From Sorghum bicolor (lineage: Eukaryota > Streptophyta > Magnoliopsida > Poales > Poaceae): 64,000 nt of DNA. Made by a program: the position numbers and the translations under genes. Location of the stretch: the NCBI RefSeq assembly GCF_000003195.3, contig NC_012871.2, forward strand, positions 5,133,997-5,197,996, given 5' to 3'. Positions 23,640-34,110 of this stretch are shown here, piece after piece (position 1 is the stretch's first letter; every line of letters begins with the position of its first letter). Below the pieces are notes generated by a model. The model was not told the DNA's origin and searched no databases. It saw nothing but the letters and a program-made list of their open reading frames with translations.

Positions 23640-24370
23640 AGTACAAAGGTAAATATAAATAGATATGTAACATTATGTCATCACTTTCTTTGACCATTTG
23701 ATGTTTCTCCCACGTTGCAATGCACGGGCATATTTGCTGGTATATATAATTAGTCAAACTTGACATACTGAAAATATGACATTATGCAATAATTGAATTC
23801 TTTCTCACCCTGCACTCTATCTTCTTCCTTGTCTCGCCTTCTTCCTTCGCGCTCCCCCCACCATCTCCTCACCCCGCCTGGCTCCGGCTCGCTCCTTCGA
23901 CGCTACCCTCAACCCTTCTCGACTCAGCTCCAGTGCCTTCCTCAAAATTCCCCTGCCTCCTCACCTCCCGCCGTCGCGCGCACGACCACTTTCTTACCCT
24001 ATCCCCTCTTGCATGCGGCCGTGGCAACCTCTGGCTATGGCACCCCTGTTTAGTCCTAGCCTGCTACCTTTACCGTCGCCAAGACCCCTAAGCCGCCTGT
24101 CGGCCTCTCCACCGCCTGGCTAGCCTCCCCCAAATCCCTTCCTTCTAAGGTCGTCAATGTGGGCGGCGGCGGTTTAGTCGCCTGAGTGGTAGCATCTCCT
24201 CCATCTCCAACGGTGTTGCGACTTTCATATGCGCGGACGCGGGCATATGCCCTATAGTGGGAGGGCGTTGGGGAATAAGGCACGGGCGCGTGGGAGCGCA
24301 TTAGACGGCCACAACCCTGCATCAGACGGCGAAGAGGGTGTGCCCTGTGTCGTCTGCGCACCGAGCGTTG
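23640..24370. repeat. Duplication block X, copy A (GC-rich fragment)
   Basis: It matches 42200-42886 and its continuation after the solo LTR at 44119. It contains an open frame at 23793-24053 (86 residues, Ser/Pro/Leu-rich, starting MNSFSPCTLSSSLSRLLPSR) whose counterpart in copy B is 42370-42636. The composition resembles a plastid- or mitochondria-targeting first exon. No following exon or domain is recognised, so it is probably a captured or relic first exon. Confidence 0.6.
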
Positions 24371-25200
24371 CGAGTAATCTTTTCTAATTATATGTAGACT
24401 GCCAATCGAGGAAATACTAAACCATGCTCAAAAATGTCCATAAGAAACTCAAAATGAACCGCAAAAGAAAAGAAGAGAAAATTCAACCATGAAAATATTT
24501 ATTAATATTTATAGAATGTTCCATTTATTATGAAAATGGAAGTTTAGGATTTAGTTAAGGATTTTTTAACCTCCAAGTTGCATGTCAGATTTTCATCCTT
24601 GAATAATGAAAGTGAGTAACACACACCCTCTAACTATCAAAACTGGACAAATTTAATCACCTGATATGTGGTTTTCTATAATCTAAAAATCATAAATGTC
24701 CACTTTGATCTCTAAAATGATATTTAATATTAAGAAAAATATGAAATTAATTCCAATTTCCCTCAAAAATGTTATCTATTTGTTATAGCTCCTTTTGTTT
24801 CAAATAAATTATGAGCACAAACTACAAGCAATAAATCAATGGGAACATAAATAAACCATTTCAGAATAGCTAAATATAGATCATAAACGATCACATTCCT
24901 TTATTTTAGATGAAATTTGGTACAAGTTTTGATAATTTTTTCGATTGAAAATAGATTAATTATGATTTTTTTAGAAATCAAACAAGTGTTTTTTTAGAAA
25001 ATAGAAAACAGAAAACAGAAAACCACCTTTGGAACGAGCTGGAGGACCAAATTCATGTTATTGCAAGCAAAGCAGGTTATTGTCGTTGCTCTTGCACACA
25101 GTAGTGCTCCTTGGCTACTCAAACTAAAGCAAAGCTGCTGCTAGTAGTGCTCGTTGATATAATGACAACTGAACAATATGTGGTTTCCTATATGCAGATA
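24371..25200. repeat. Duplication block X, distal part, copy A
   Basis: Matches 44180-44900 (for example GACTGCCAATCGAGGAAATA and ATGGAAGTTTAGGATTTAGT). AT-rich and non-coding. It ends in a short piece of block C1 (25140-25200). Confidence 0.65.
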
Positions 25201-25430
25201 TAGTTCCCCCTAAAACCAATTTTTTTTAAGATTTCTCGTTACATCGAATCTTACAGCACATGCATGGAGCATTAAATATAGTCGAAAACAACAAATAATT
25301 ACACAGTTTGTCTATAAATCGCGAGATGAATATTTTGAGCCTAGTTAATCCATGATTAGACAATAATTGCCAAATAAAAACTAAAGTGGTACAATGCCCA
25401 AAACCAAAAAATTTTGGGAACTAAACAAAT
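25201..25430. mobile_element. Diverged Tourist-like MITE
   Basis: Contains the family core (ACATCGAATCTTACAGCACA, GCATGGAGCATTAAATATAG, CGCGAGATGAATATTTTGAG). The left end is degraded; the right end reads GGGAACTAAACAA. Confidence 0.7.
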
Positions 25431-26345
25431 ATAAATCTGGAGAGTTTTTTTACTTTTTCCCTCTTCGCAAAAGAAAATTAGTTTGACTGTGAAACAATTT
25501 TGGTTGATATATTATATATAGACTGCCAATTGAGAAATACTAAACCTGTCAAAAATCATAAGACGTTTGATTTTTTTTCTAGATACATTGCTTATCAACA
25601 TATAATGTATATTTATATACAGAGCAAATGCAGTGTATTTAGAAAAGACACAGTGTCTTATAATTTGGAATAGATTGAGACCCAAAATGTACATAAAGAA
25701 ACCCAAATGAACCAGAGAAGAAAAGAAGAGATAAATCAATCGTGAAACTATTTGTTAATAATGTTTCATTTATTATGACAATGGAAGTTTAGGATTTAGT
25801 TAGGGTAAAGTATATTTCTCAACCTCCAAGTTGCATGTCAGATTTTTTTATCCTTATATAATGAAATTGGGTAAAAGACACCCTTGACAAATTTGGTCTC
25901 CTAACTGTTCATCGGTGGTTTTTTGTTTTCTAAAAATAATAAATATCCTGTTTGATCTCTAAAAGTTGATATTTGATTATTTTAAATTAGAAAACATGAA
26001 ATAATTCCAACTTTCCTAAAAAATGATATGTATTTGTTGGTGCTCTATTAGAGTTATTTTAATATTATTTATTTTAAGTAGATAATGAGCACAACTACAA
26101 ACAATAAAGCGATAGGAATAGAAATAAACCAGCTCCAAATAACTATACATAAATCATAAACGAGCATATTTATTTTTTAGAATAAATTTGGTACAAGTTT
26201 TGATAATTGTCTAGTTGAAAATAAATTAATTATGTTTTTTAAAAAAATCAAACCAGTTTTTTGTTATTTTTAGAAAACAGAAAACCACATGTGGAACGAG
26301 ATAGAGGAACAAATTTCTATTTGGAATAGTTAGGGGTTGTCCATT
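25431..26345. repeat. Diverged third copy of duplication block X
   Basis: It aligns with 24390-25025 and 44200-44720 through GACTGCCAATTGAGAAATAC, ATGGAAGTTTAGGATTTAGT and TTGGTACAAGTTTTGATAAT, with more differences than the other two show to each other. This indicates an older round of duplication. Confidence 0.6.
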
Positions 26346-27207
26346 ATCCAGTTTTATTATTCAAGGTTGAAAACTAGGATTGACTTGCAACGTGAAGGTT
26401 GAAAAATGTACCATACCCTTCAGTAAAACCAGTTTTTGACTTTCTTATTCTCATGTTGATCCGGTGCTCATACTGTGCAAACCTAGCTTGTTGTCTCATT
26501 TGTACGCTCCAGTGTGAATAGCATATTTTATCATATAAGCGTCCTTTATCAAACAAAATTCTATCATATAAGCAACTTTTATCAATCAAATCTATACAAC
26601 CAAACGGCAAGATGCAGTCCTTCCAATTTACTATAGCTTTGCCTTTGTCTTTAAAGTAAAAATTAAATCAACCACACCCATGTGAATAACATATTGTGCA
26701 ATAAATAAGCATTTAGAAAAAACATATAATTGAGGGTGCAATGTGCCTCACAAATCCGAATGTACCTAAAGCCAATCTATATTTATACCTAACATTCAAA
26801 AACCAAAATTTTATCCTATTTTTTTAGTCTGTCATAGCTTAATACTTCATGTTCTTCACTCCGCCTACTTTGATTGAGTCTGCTACAGATCAGATACGGT
26901 GCCCAATAGCCAATTGGACTAGGAGCTCAGCATATGCAAGCTTCATTAAACAAATAGTGGTTCGTCCACATAAGCCTTCTCTGCCATCATCGTCGACAAC
27001 CGAGGCTGTGTTTTGCCCCTCTAACATGGGATTAGATGCTTGCCGACATTACCCCACCTCAAGTGGATCGAGTAAGAAGCCATCAACAAGGACCATCTAC
27101 ATCAGAAGATGAAGGAACCAAGGAGAATGCACGATGAGTGGACCAGCCCCAACATCATGAAGTTCATGTGAAGACTAAAATGTTGTTCCAAAATCAATCT
27201 CAAAAGG
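26346..27207. other. Intergenic, nothing firm
   Basis: A short open frame at 26849-27112 has no recognised domain. Two versions of a TATCATATAAGC phrase occur near 26530 and 26565. No gene is supported. Confidence 0.4.
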
Positions 27208-27500
27208 CACTTCCAATACAGAAACCATCATAGTTTTCATGTGTATTAATTGTACTGTCATCTAAGCGTTTTGCTGATGTCACAAGGTAGTTATTGAAAA
27301 AGAGAGCAAAAATCATAGAAACTGGGTCTAAATTAGAAACCATGTCTATATGAGAACTAAGACATGAACGAATATGATTGATAGAGAATGGAGAGAGAAT
27401 GTGCGTGATTGGATAAAAAATCTATAGAAACTATCTATTGGGACCATAGTTTCAATATATAGTGTCTATTAAAATTAATAGGTATAGAAACACTGACCTA
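27208..27500 (-). repeat. Dispersed MITE-like repeat, copy 2 (inverted)
   Basis: Inverted, diverged copy of 12222-12545. Confidence 0.6.
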
Positions 27501-27689
27501 GTCAAAATGTCACGACCCGATCATGCACTTTGAATAACATATGCCTCATGGTGTTCTCAAAAAAAAAAAAAGTGCCACATGGGCATCATCTGCACTTAAA
27601 ATTCCTAGTTTCGAAAACTTGCGTATCAGTTTCTCCATTATCTAGGCTCAGTTGGGGTATCATTTGGAGTATTGATTATCACAATGAAT

Positions 27690-28402
27690 TCTATCTGATG
27701 GTTCAAATTAATTCCTAAATTTCCTGAGGTGCCCTAGATTCTAGTTTCATCTGTCCCATTTGTTTGGTGACAGCATATATAAGTCCTACACTTATGTACG
27801 GTCAGTCTTTTACTGACTATTTGTTCCGGTCGGTCAACACTTGAGCAGACTTGAGTGATTGATTCTATATCTTAGAAGCTATATCATTTTTTGTTTTCTT
27901 GATAACCATGTACTAAACATTACATGTTGGTTTGTTGTAGGATGAGACTGCCAAGGTGAAGGCTGCTGTGAAGTCATGGTACAACACACCATGATCTCCA
28001 ACAGCGACTACACCAAGTTTGACAACTTCTCAAAGTGGCTCGGCATGATGCAGTGAGCGACACTTGAAGCTTGATCTAGTAAAGTTTTGAGTAGCTGTGT
28101 CGTCAAACTTATCTAGAGAGGAAGAAGATGGCCCATCGTTCTGCCTTATCCTGCATCATCGTAACAAAGACCTACCTATGGGATTTTGAGACGTGTGTTG
28201 CATATCCGTTCTGTTTGCGCATTTCAGTGAGAACATAGTATTTGCATATTTGAACTAGTTATCTAAATTATGCTTGGGATTTGTGACGCTTTATGATAAC
28301 CTTCCATGAATCCTTGTATCTCTGTGGTCTGTGTTATTGCGACTGTTTTATCTAGTGGTGGAGTTCCGTTTGGCTGTGTAATGTTGAGCAATGAGATCCC
28401 TG
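27690..28402 (+). pseudogene. RPL4 3'-end pseudogene fragment
   Basis: Collinear with the last 250 bp of the RPL4 intron, exon 2 and the 3' UTR (19035-19750). Because intron sequence is included, this arose by DNA duplication and not by retroposition. The acceptor TTTGTTGTAG is intact and the exon runs 27941-28056, but it has two extra bases after codon TGG TAC, giving an immediate in-frame TGA. There is no exon 1 nearby, so it cannot make L4. It is a marker of the same segmental duplication that copied the PPR gene. Confidence 0.9.
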
Positions 28403-29856
28403 GTTGTTCATTCAAAAACGGGATCCTTGTTTAAAAAGGACGAGCACATTTGGATATTTTCTTTTTGTGTTAGTAATACATGCAAGCTATACAACTATTT
28501 TATTGCAAATACCATATGGTGAATGTGTCACGATTTTTCTGGCGGTTGTAACTCTAAAAGCGATGAAGAAATGCTTTGGAAATCCTCGTCCTAGCTTGAA
28601 CATGATAAGGTTTTATAGCCTTTAAAAATGGCAGATGCAACGCAAAGTTTTTTTTTTTGGCAAAAAGAATAGACTCCTTACACTGAAGTTTCGGTCGGCC
28701 TTCCTAGCATGTTGTCATGCACCAGCGCGGCTAGGCAAGTAGCCCCCCCTCCAGACCCTGCAGTTCTTAAGAGGTATCATTAGCCCAAATTAGCTCTTAA
28801 TCAGACATATGAACAGTCTAATATGCCAGGGCAGCAAGCAATTCATGACAACACGGTTCACTATCTCTCCTTTTCTGAGCTCATAAGGTGAACACTATTA
28901 TTTTGCTTAGCTGCCCGCAAAACCTGCAAACACGAGTAGACCATTTTGTGACATGAAACATGGTAATGCCGTTACATATATGTTAGGGTCCGCTTGAGAG
29001 AGAACTACTTGTTAAAAAAAAACACAATACTGCAGTTTTGGTTTGGGTTGGGTTCATGCCTTCCCAAGGGCTCGTTCAGCAGCAGGGGTTTCAATCCCAA
29101 CCTAAATGATTCTAGGGCAAGGATCAAGTGAATCCGGTTGGTTCACTTAGGGCCCGTTCGTTACACCACGAATGACCACCTCGAGAAAATTCTGGTAGGA
29201 ATGCTAGTTAAAATTGTATAAACTTCATGAGTTAGATTAATTCCTAGGCTGTTTCTATTGTAACCAAACCGCCTTTAATCTTGCTGGATTCAATTTCAGA
29301 CAAGGAATCATTCCTTTCCCTCGAAATCATTGTTCGGCTGCACAGGAATAACACCTTCCTCACTTCAGCATCAAACATTGCACACGCCTTACACGTTCAC
29401 ACAAACAAACATTGCACATAGGTGTTGTTGACTTTCAAACTGGCCTGAATTCACATGCATGTTCATTACATAAACATACGAACATATTTGAATCTTCATT
29501 GTATACTCTCAAACAAACTGAAAATAAATACTCAAGTACGAGTCTTTACATAAGAAACCTATTGAATCAAGTTTGAAAGATTGTCAAAGCAACACATAAA
29601 CAAAAATGACAAGCCTTATTCTCAAAATCAAATAGGTATGCAAGATAAAATAGCATGATAAATCCTCTTCTTATCCTCAGATCATGGCCTTGTCCTATGC
29701 CTTTCTAGTAGCATTGAGTATTGACCTTGGAGCCTCCTGCAACAAACCAACATGTAGTGTTCAGTGCATGCTTATTCAACAAAACAAGCTATGGAACAGT
29801 CAATTAGATTGTTTTCATGTTCTTGATACTAGCAAGCTATCTATGACTAACCGAGA
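28403..29856. other. Intergenic, MITE scraps
   Basis: Mostly AT-rich. 29040-29350 has GGGCTCGTTC / GGGCCCGTTCGTT phrases typical of MITE ends but no complete element. A short frame at 29684-29938 has no recognised domain. Confidence 0.4.
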
Positions 29857-29887
29857 CAAAAGGTTAAAAATCGATAACATAATAGCT

Positions 29888-31041
29888 CTCTCTTTTTTTT
29901 CCTCGAAAACGCACGAGAGTTGCGCTTCATTATATTAAGAAGAGAGAAAAGGGCAAGAGCCCATACAACACCACACACACCCACACACACAACCACACAA
30001 ACAGACTCTAGGATTAAATTCGCGCCGGTGACACCATTACATAAGACGACCACAACTGAGCTAGACATTCTAACTACCATGGAGGAGGGCAGTCAAGAAG
30101 GAAAGCCCTCGAGCCCAAGCCATAGACCATAGGCGGCGTTCCTCGCCTGCCAAGACGAGTGCTTCAGCAAGGTTCAGGGCCGCTCCATAAAAAACACAGC
30201 TATTATGATGGTTCCAAATAGTCCAAGCTCCAAGAATGATAAGTGAATTAACTCCTTGCCTCTTCAATCCGTCCTCGGTGATGCTGCTAGCATTTTCCCA
30301 CCAAGCATGGAAGGATAGATCTGTAGGTTGGGGGGACAAGTTTTGGAGACCGACTTGTCAGAATAGAATGAACCAGAATTCTCTTGCAAACACACAATTC
30401 ACAAGGAGATGGTTAATAGACTCCTCTTCTTGGTCACAAAGAGGATAGTACTTAGGATGAGGCAATCCACGATGTGCGAGGCGATCAGCCGTCCAACACA
30501 TGTTGTGCGCGACCAACCACATAAAGAAGCGACACTTGGGTGGTGCCCAAGATTTCTAGATTCTTTCCCATGGTCCAAAAAGAGTAGACCCCAAAAAGAA
30601 ACCATCATATGCCGACTTAGCCGAGTATTTTCCATTAGAAGAGAGCCTCAATATATGTCTATCCTCAACCTCAGGCTGTAGCTGAAAGTCCATCAAAAGA
30701 TCACATAATTGAACAAATTCCACCAACACACCGACTGTACGGGCTCCTTGAATGTCTGAAATCCAAACCTGGGTAGTGAGGGCATCCCGGACCGAGCGTC
30801 ATTTGACCCTCCTTTTAGAAATAGGCGCAAAAAGGCGAGGTGCAAGGTCAGCAATGCATTGCCCATGGAGCCACCGGTCCAACCAGAAAAGAGTATTTGC
30901 ACCGTCTCCAATCTCAGAAGTAACTGCCATAGAGAAGAAGGCTCTTACTTGGTCAGGCAACTGAATTGGGAGAGCAGCCCAAGGACGATGAGGCTCTCTG
31001 CAGCCAAGCCCATCTCATGCGGAGAGACCAACCAAGAGTTT
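29888..31041 (-). mobile_element. 5'-truncated L1-like LINE
   Basis: Reading the - strand, 31041 to 29888 contains the end of ORF2. First comes a stretch around FWLDRWLHGQCIADLAP in shifting frames, then a zf-RVT-like zinc-binding region (CRFFMWLVAHNMCWTADRLA, CPLCDQEEESINHLLVNC), and then the C-terminal tail with WNHHNSCVFYGAALNLAEAL (30070-30339). The 3' end has CTTAATATAATGAAGCGCAA followed by an A-run (the T-run at 29890-29900 on +), as in grass L1-like elements. Frameshifts and the missing 5' part make it inactive. A 19-bp repeat TATCTATGACTAAC(C/T)GAGA flanks the region at about 29838 and 31293 and may be the target duplication, although it is not directly next to the A-run. Confidence 0.8.
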
Positions 31042-31059
31042 TAAGGAAACACCAAAAAC

Positions 31060-31214
31060 ATTGCTTGGTTTTTGTTTTCTAGAGGCCGTCTTGTGTTTCT
31101 CTTTGTCTTTGGGCTGAGCATGTTCATGCCGTGGTTTGTATTGTGGCTGGCAACCCCAGCGAACTTGTTACGTTGTGCTTTCTTAAAAGCAGAGTTTATT
31201 CTCTTAAAAAAAAG
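31060..31214 (+). mobile_element. Short retroposon with target duplication
   Basis: About 155 bp ending in an A-run and flanked by TAAGGAAAC(A/T)CCAAAAAC at 31042-31059 and 31215-31232 (one mismatch). Long variable target duplications plus an A-rich 3' end indicate target-primed insertion of a severely truncated LINE or a SINE. No RNA polymerase III boxes were recognised. Confidence 0.6.
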
Positions 31215-31311
31215 TAAGGAAACTCCAAAAACCTTGTTTGGTGCTAACAAGTTAACTGCATTTTCGGCAAAGAAGCAGGGCAATCATGATATCTATGACT
31301 AACTGAGAGAT

Positions 31312-32785
31312 GCTGGATATCTTTTGTATCAACAGCAGTATGCAATGAATCCTTTGCAACCTGTATCAATATCTTTTGTATCAATAATGTAAGACTGTAA
31401 TTGTAATCTACAGGTAGAAGCTGATTAATAAGCTAATCAAATAATCTATGCATCTGAACTTTGAACCAAAGTTTTTCTGTAAATAATGTGTCCAGAAGGT
31501 ATCATGTAACTAATCACAACATTCAGTCTAAAATTTTCAGACATTGCTTTCCTGACCACATAATGACTTGCCGGCCAGTGAAACCTGCCTGCCGGCTTTG
31601 TGTCAACTTGCTTACTGCAATCTAAAATCACTCCATATATACTAATTGTGTTCATCTACTCTCATCTGAATACAGCAGGACATCTCTTGCCATGGACACT
31701 GATGACCTATGTTTACATACAGATCTCCTATTGTTGCCAAACCTCAAAGATACAGTACGACAGTACTATGTCTCTTCTCATACATCTATTTGTGATCTTC
31801 TCACTTCTCTATCTAAAACCTACACCACACGATGACAGAGGTTTTCCCACTGATTAAAAGCCTTCTCTTTTAACTGCACACAAAAATCAAGAAAAGGCGG
31901 CAACAACCAAAATCAAGAACCTAATGGACCAGCTGACCAGCATCTTCGTACATCAGGCAATTTGTAGAAAGCAAATTAAGTAGATGTAGACATTCCAGCA
32001 AACTGAATCAAGCACAGTAAAAAGTGTTTCCGAGCAAGAACCCAAGAACCGCACAGCCACTTCAGATGTAACCAAAGATAAACACAACTTCAGTGCAAGA
32101 GTGAGTGAGCTATCATTTCATCTCTCGATAATTATAAAACTGATTAGCATTAGTATTTAATAATAAAGTTGAATGACACAAGCCAATAAGACGAGGAAGA
32201 AGTTGCAGGTAATGCACGTAACAAATAAGAAATTTAATGTGTGTGATAAGGTAAACAAAAAGTGTTGATAAGTGCTCTGCACTTGAGACCTTTTTAGGCA
32301 GCTACTTGTTGAAACTTCTCCTGCAAATAATTAAGCTAAGATTTTGTTCTAATTGAGCAATAAGGTATTGCATGGACAACAAAGACCCAGCCATCGCTGC
32401 TCTCTTTTACTCCATGACATACAACTTGAAGAAAAGCTTTGATATGGATAAGAATTAAAAGTTTCTTTCCTTTTCCTTGTGTTAAATTAAATAATGCAAG
32501 TTGCAAAAAGGAAAAGGACACGTGTTGGAGCAACCTGCGTCTACATATATAGTGAATTCACAAATGGAGAACAACTCAGCAAAAGACAACGGCAGGTGAG
32601 CCTAATAGCAAAGCAGAGTAGCAGAACATGGCCATGGCATTTTACTTATCTAACAACAACTATTATAAACAAGAAAAATTCCACTGTGTCAGGCAATTAT
32701 GATTCTTTTAGATCAGGGAGGAAATCGAAGTACTAGAAGATCACAAGACTATGATACAGCAGTCCAGAAGCTAGCAACTACAGGC
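31312..32785. other. Intergenic, no gene supported
   Basis: Small frames only. On the - strand near 32320 there is an acceptor-like ATTATTTGCAG followed by a short frame ending in TAA, which could be a terminal exon, but no companion exons were found. Confidence 0.35.
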
Positions 32786-32790
32786 CATGA

Positions 32791-33170
32791 TGTTAGTAAT
32801 CCTTTTGTAGTCTGTTACATAGCATAGCATGTTTGTTATTCTGTTCTGCATGCACACGAGGGCCGGCTTGTGGTGCCCGTGTGCGTAGGAGGTAGTGGAC
32901 GAGATTAGCTCGCCATGAACCTGAGCATGCAAGCCATGGCCGGCTGTTACGGCGCATGGGGATGGACGTGCGCATCCTGCGTGATCGTGCGGCCGTGGCT
33001 TGTGCTGCTCTGCTTTGTAATTCCAATAAATAAGAGTCGAATACATCAGAAAACGCTGCCGCGATTTGCAGCACAAAAAACTCTGTGTTCCAGTGTTCGT
33101 GTGTGTTCTTGTTCCCTCACCTCTGCTCGTGTCCTCGCCGCCGGTGTGCACCGACGTCCGGTGACTGACA
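32791..33170 (+). repeat. Copia-1 5' LTR
   Basis: Starts TGTTAGTAATCC and ends GGTGACTGACA. An AATAAA poly(A)-type signal is near 33025. Open frames within it are duplicated in the 3' LTR and are not genes. Confidence 0.97.
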
Positions 33171-33172
33171 AG

Positions 33173-33184
33173 TGGTATCAGAGC
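33173..33184 (+). other. Copia-1 primer binding site
   Basis: TGGTATCAGAGC, complementary to the 3' end of plant initiator tRNA-Met, two bases after the LTR. Confidence 0.93.
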
Positions 33185-33211
33185 TAGGATCGATCGAGCT
33201 CCGCGACGATC

Positions 33212-34110
33212 ATGTCGTCACCGCCGCCGAAGAGCACAAAGGAGAAGGGCGACGGTTCCAGCGGCAAGTCCCCGACGCGCTCACGCTCCCCACGGCGTCG
33301 CTCCCCGCGGCGTCGCTCTCGTCGCGGTGACCACAGCCGCTCAGTGACCCGCGACGCACGCCGTCCGCGGGAGATCGTCGTCGAGCGCATCGTCCGCGAG
33401 GGGGGCAGCGTTGGCAACTGGCCGCAGCTGACACGGACCAACTACCATGAGTGGTCACTCCGCATGAAGTTGAAGCTGCAGGCGCGCCACCTCTGGGACG
33501 CCATCGAGTTCGACGACGTCGAGTTCGACGACGACCGCAGCGCCCTCGACGCCATCTGCAGCGCTGTCCCCGGCGACATGGTGCCCGCGCTCGCCACGAA
33601 GGAGACGGCCAAGGAGGCTTGGGAGACCATCAGGACGCTCCGCATCGGGGACGAACGCGTGCGGACGGCCACGGCGCAGTCCCTCCGCGCCGAGTACGAG
33701 AACATCGCGCTCCGTGAAGGCGAGGCCATCGAGGACTTCTCCCTGCGCCTCACCGGGATCGTGCAGCGCCTTGCGACACTCGGCGACCCCGAGCCCGAGG
33801 CCAAAGTGGTGGCCAAATACCTCCGCGTCGCCCGTGCACGCTACAAGCAGCTGGTAATTTCAATTGAGACCTTGCTTGACATCTCTCAGCTATCCATTGA
33901 GGAGGTCACGGGAAGGCTCAAGGCGGCCGACGACGTCGAGCCTACACCAGCGCACACTGCGGGCGGTAAGCTGCTCCTTACGGAGGAGCAGTGGATCGAG
34001 AGGTACAAGAAGAAGGACCAAGAGTCCAGTCGCGGCGGCTCCACCTCCGGCGGCCGTGGCAAGCAGCGCGGCAGAGCCGCGGCAGTCGAGGACCTCCACC
34101 AGATGAGCCT
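33212..34110 (+). CDS. Copia-1 Gag
   Basis: Capsid-forming protein of the retrotransposon. It starts at the ATG 28 bp after the primer site. An Arg/Ser-rich N-terminus (SRSPRRRSPRRRSRR, about residues 24-40) is followed by a UBN2-type gag domain from NWPQLTRTNYHEWSLRMKLK (about 69) to about 260. The frame itself stays open to 34219 (335 residues), but its last about 40 codons overlap the pol frame and are out of register. The zinc knuckle expected in Gag (CPRCGKKGHWARDC) is encoded in the pol frame instead, so the shift occurs around 34055-34110. Confidence 0.85.

Noticed and set aside
29950..30005. CA-rich stretch with CACACACAACCACACAAAC, considered as a microsatellite or regulatory site
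   Set aside because: It is part of the LINE 3' UTR on the - strand.
32771..33151. 126-residue antisense frame repeated at 37575-37949
   Set aside because: It lies almost entirely in the Copia-1 LTR, so the duplication reflects the two LTRs and not a gene pair.
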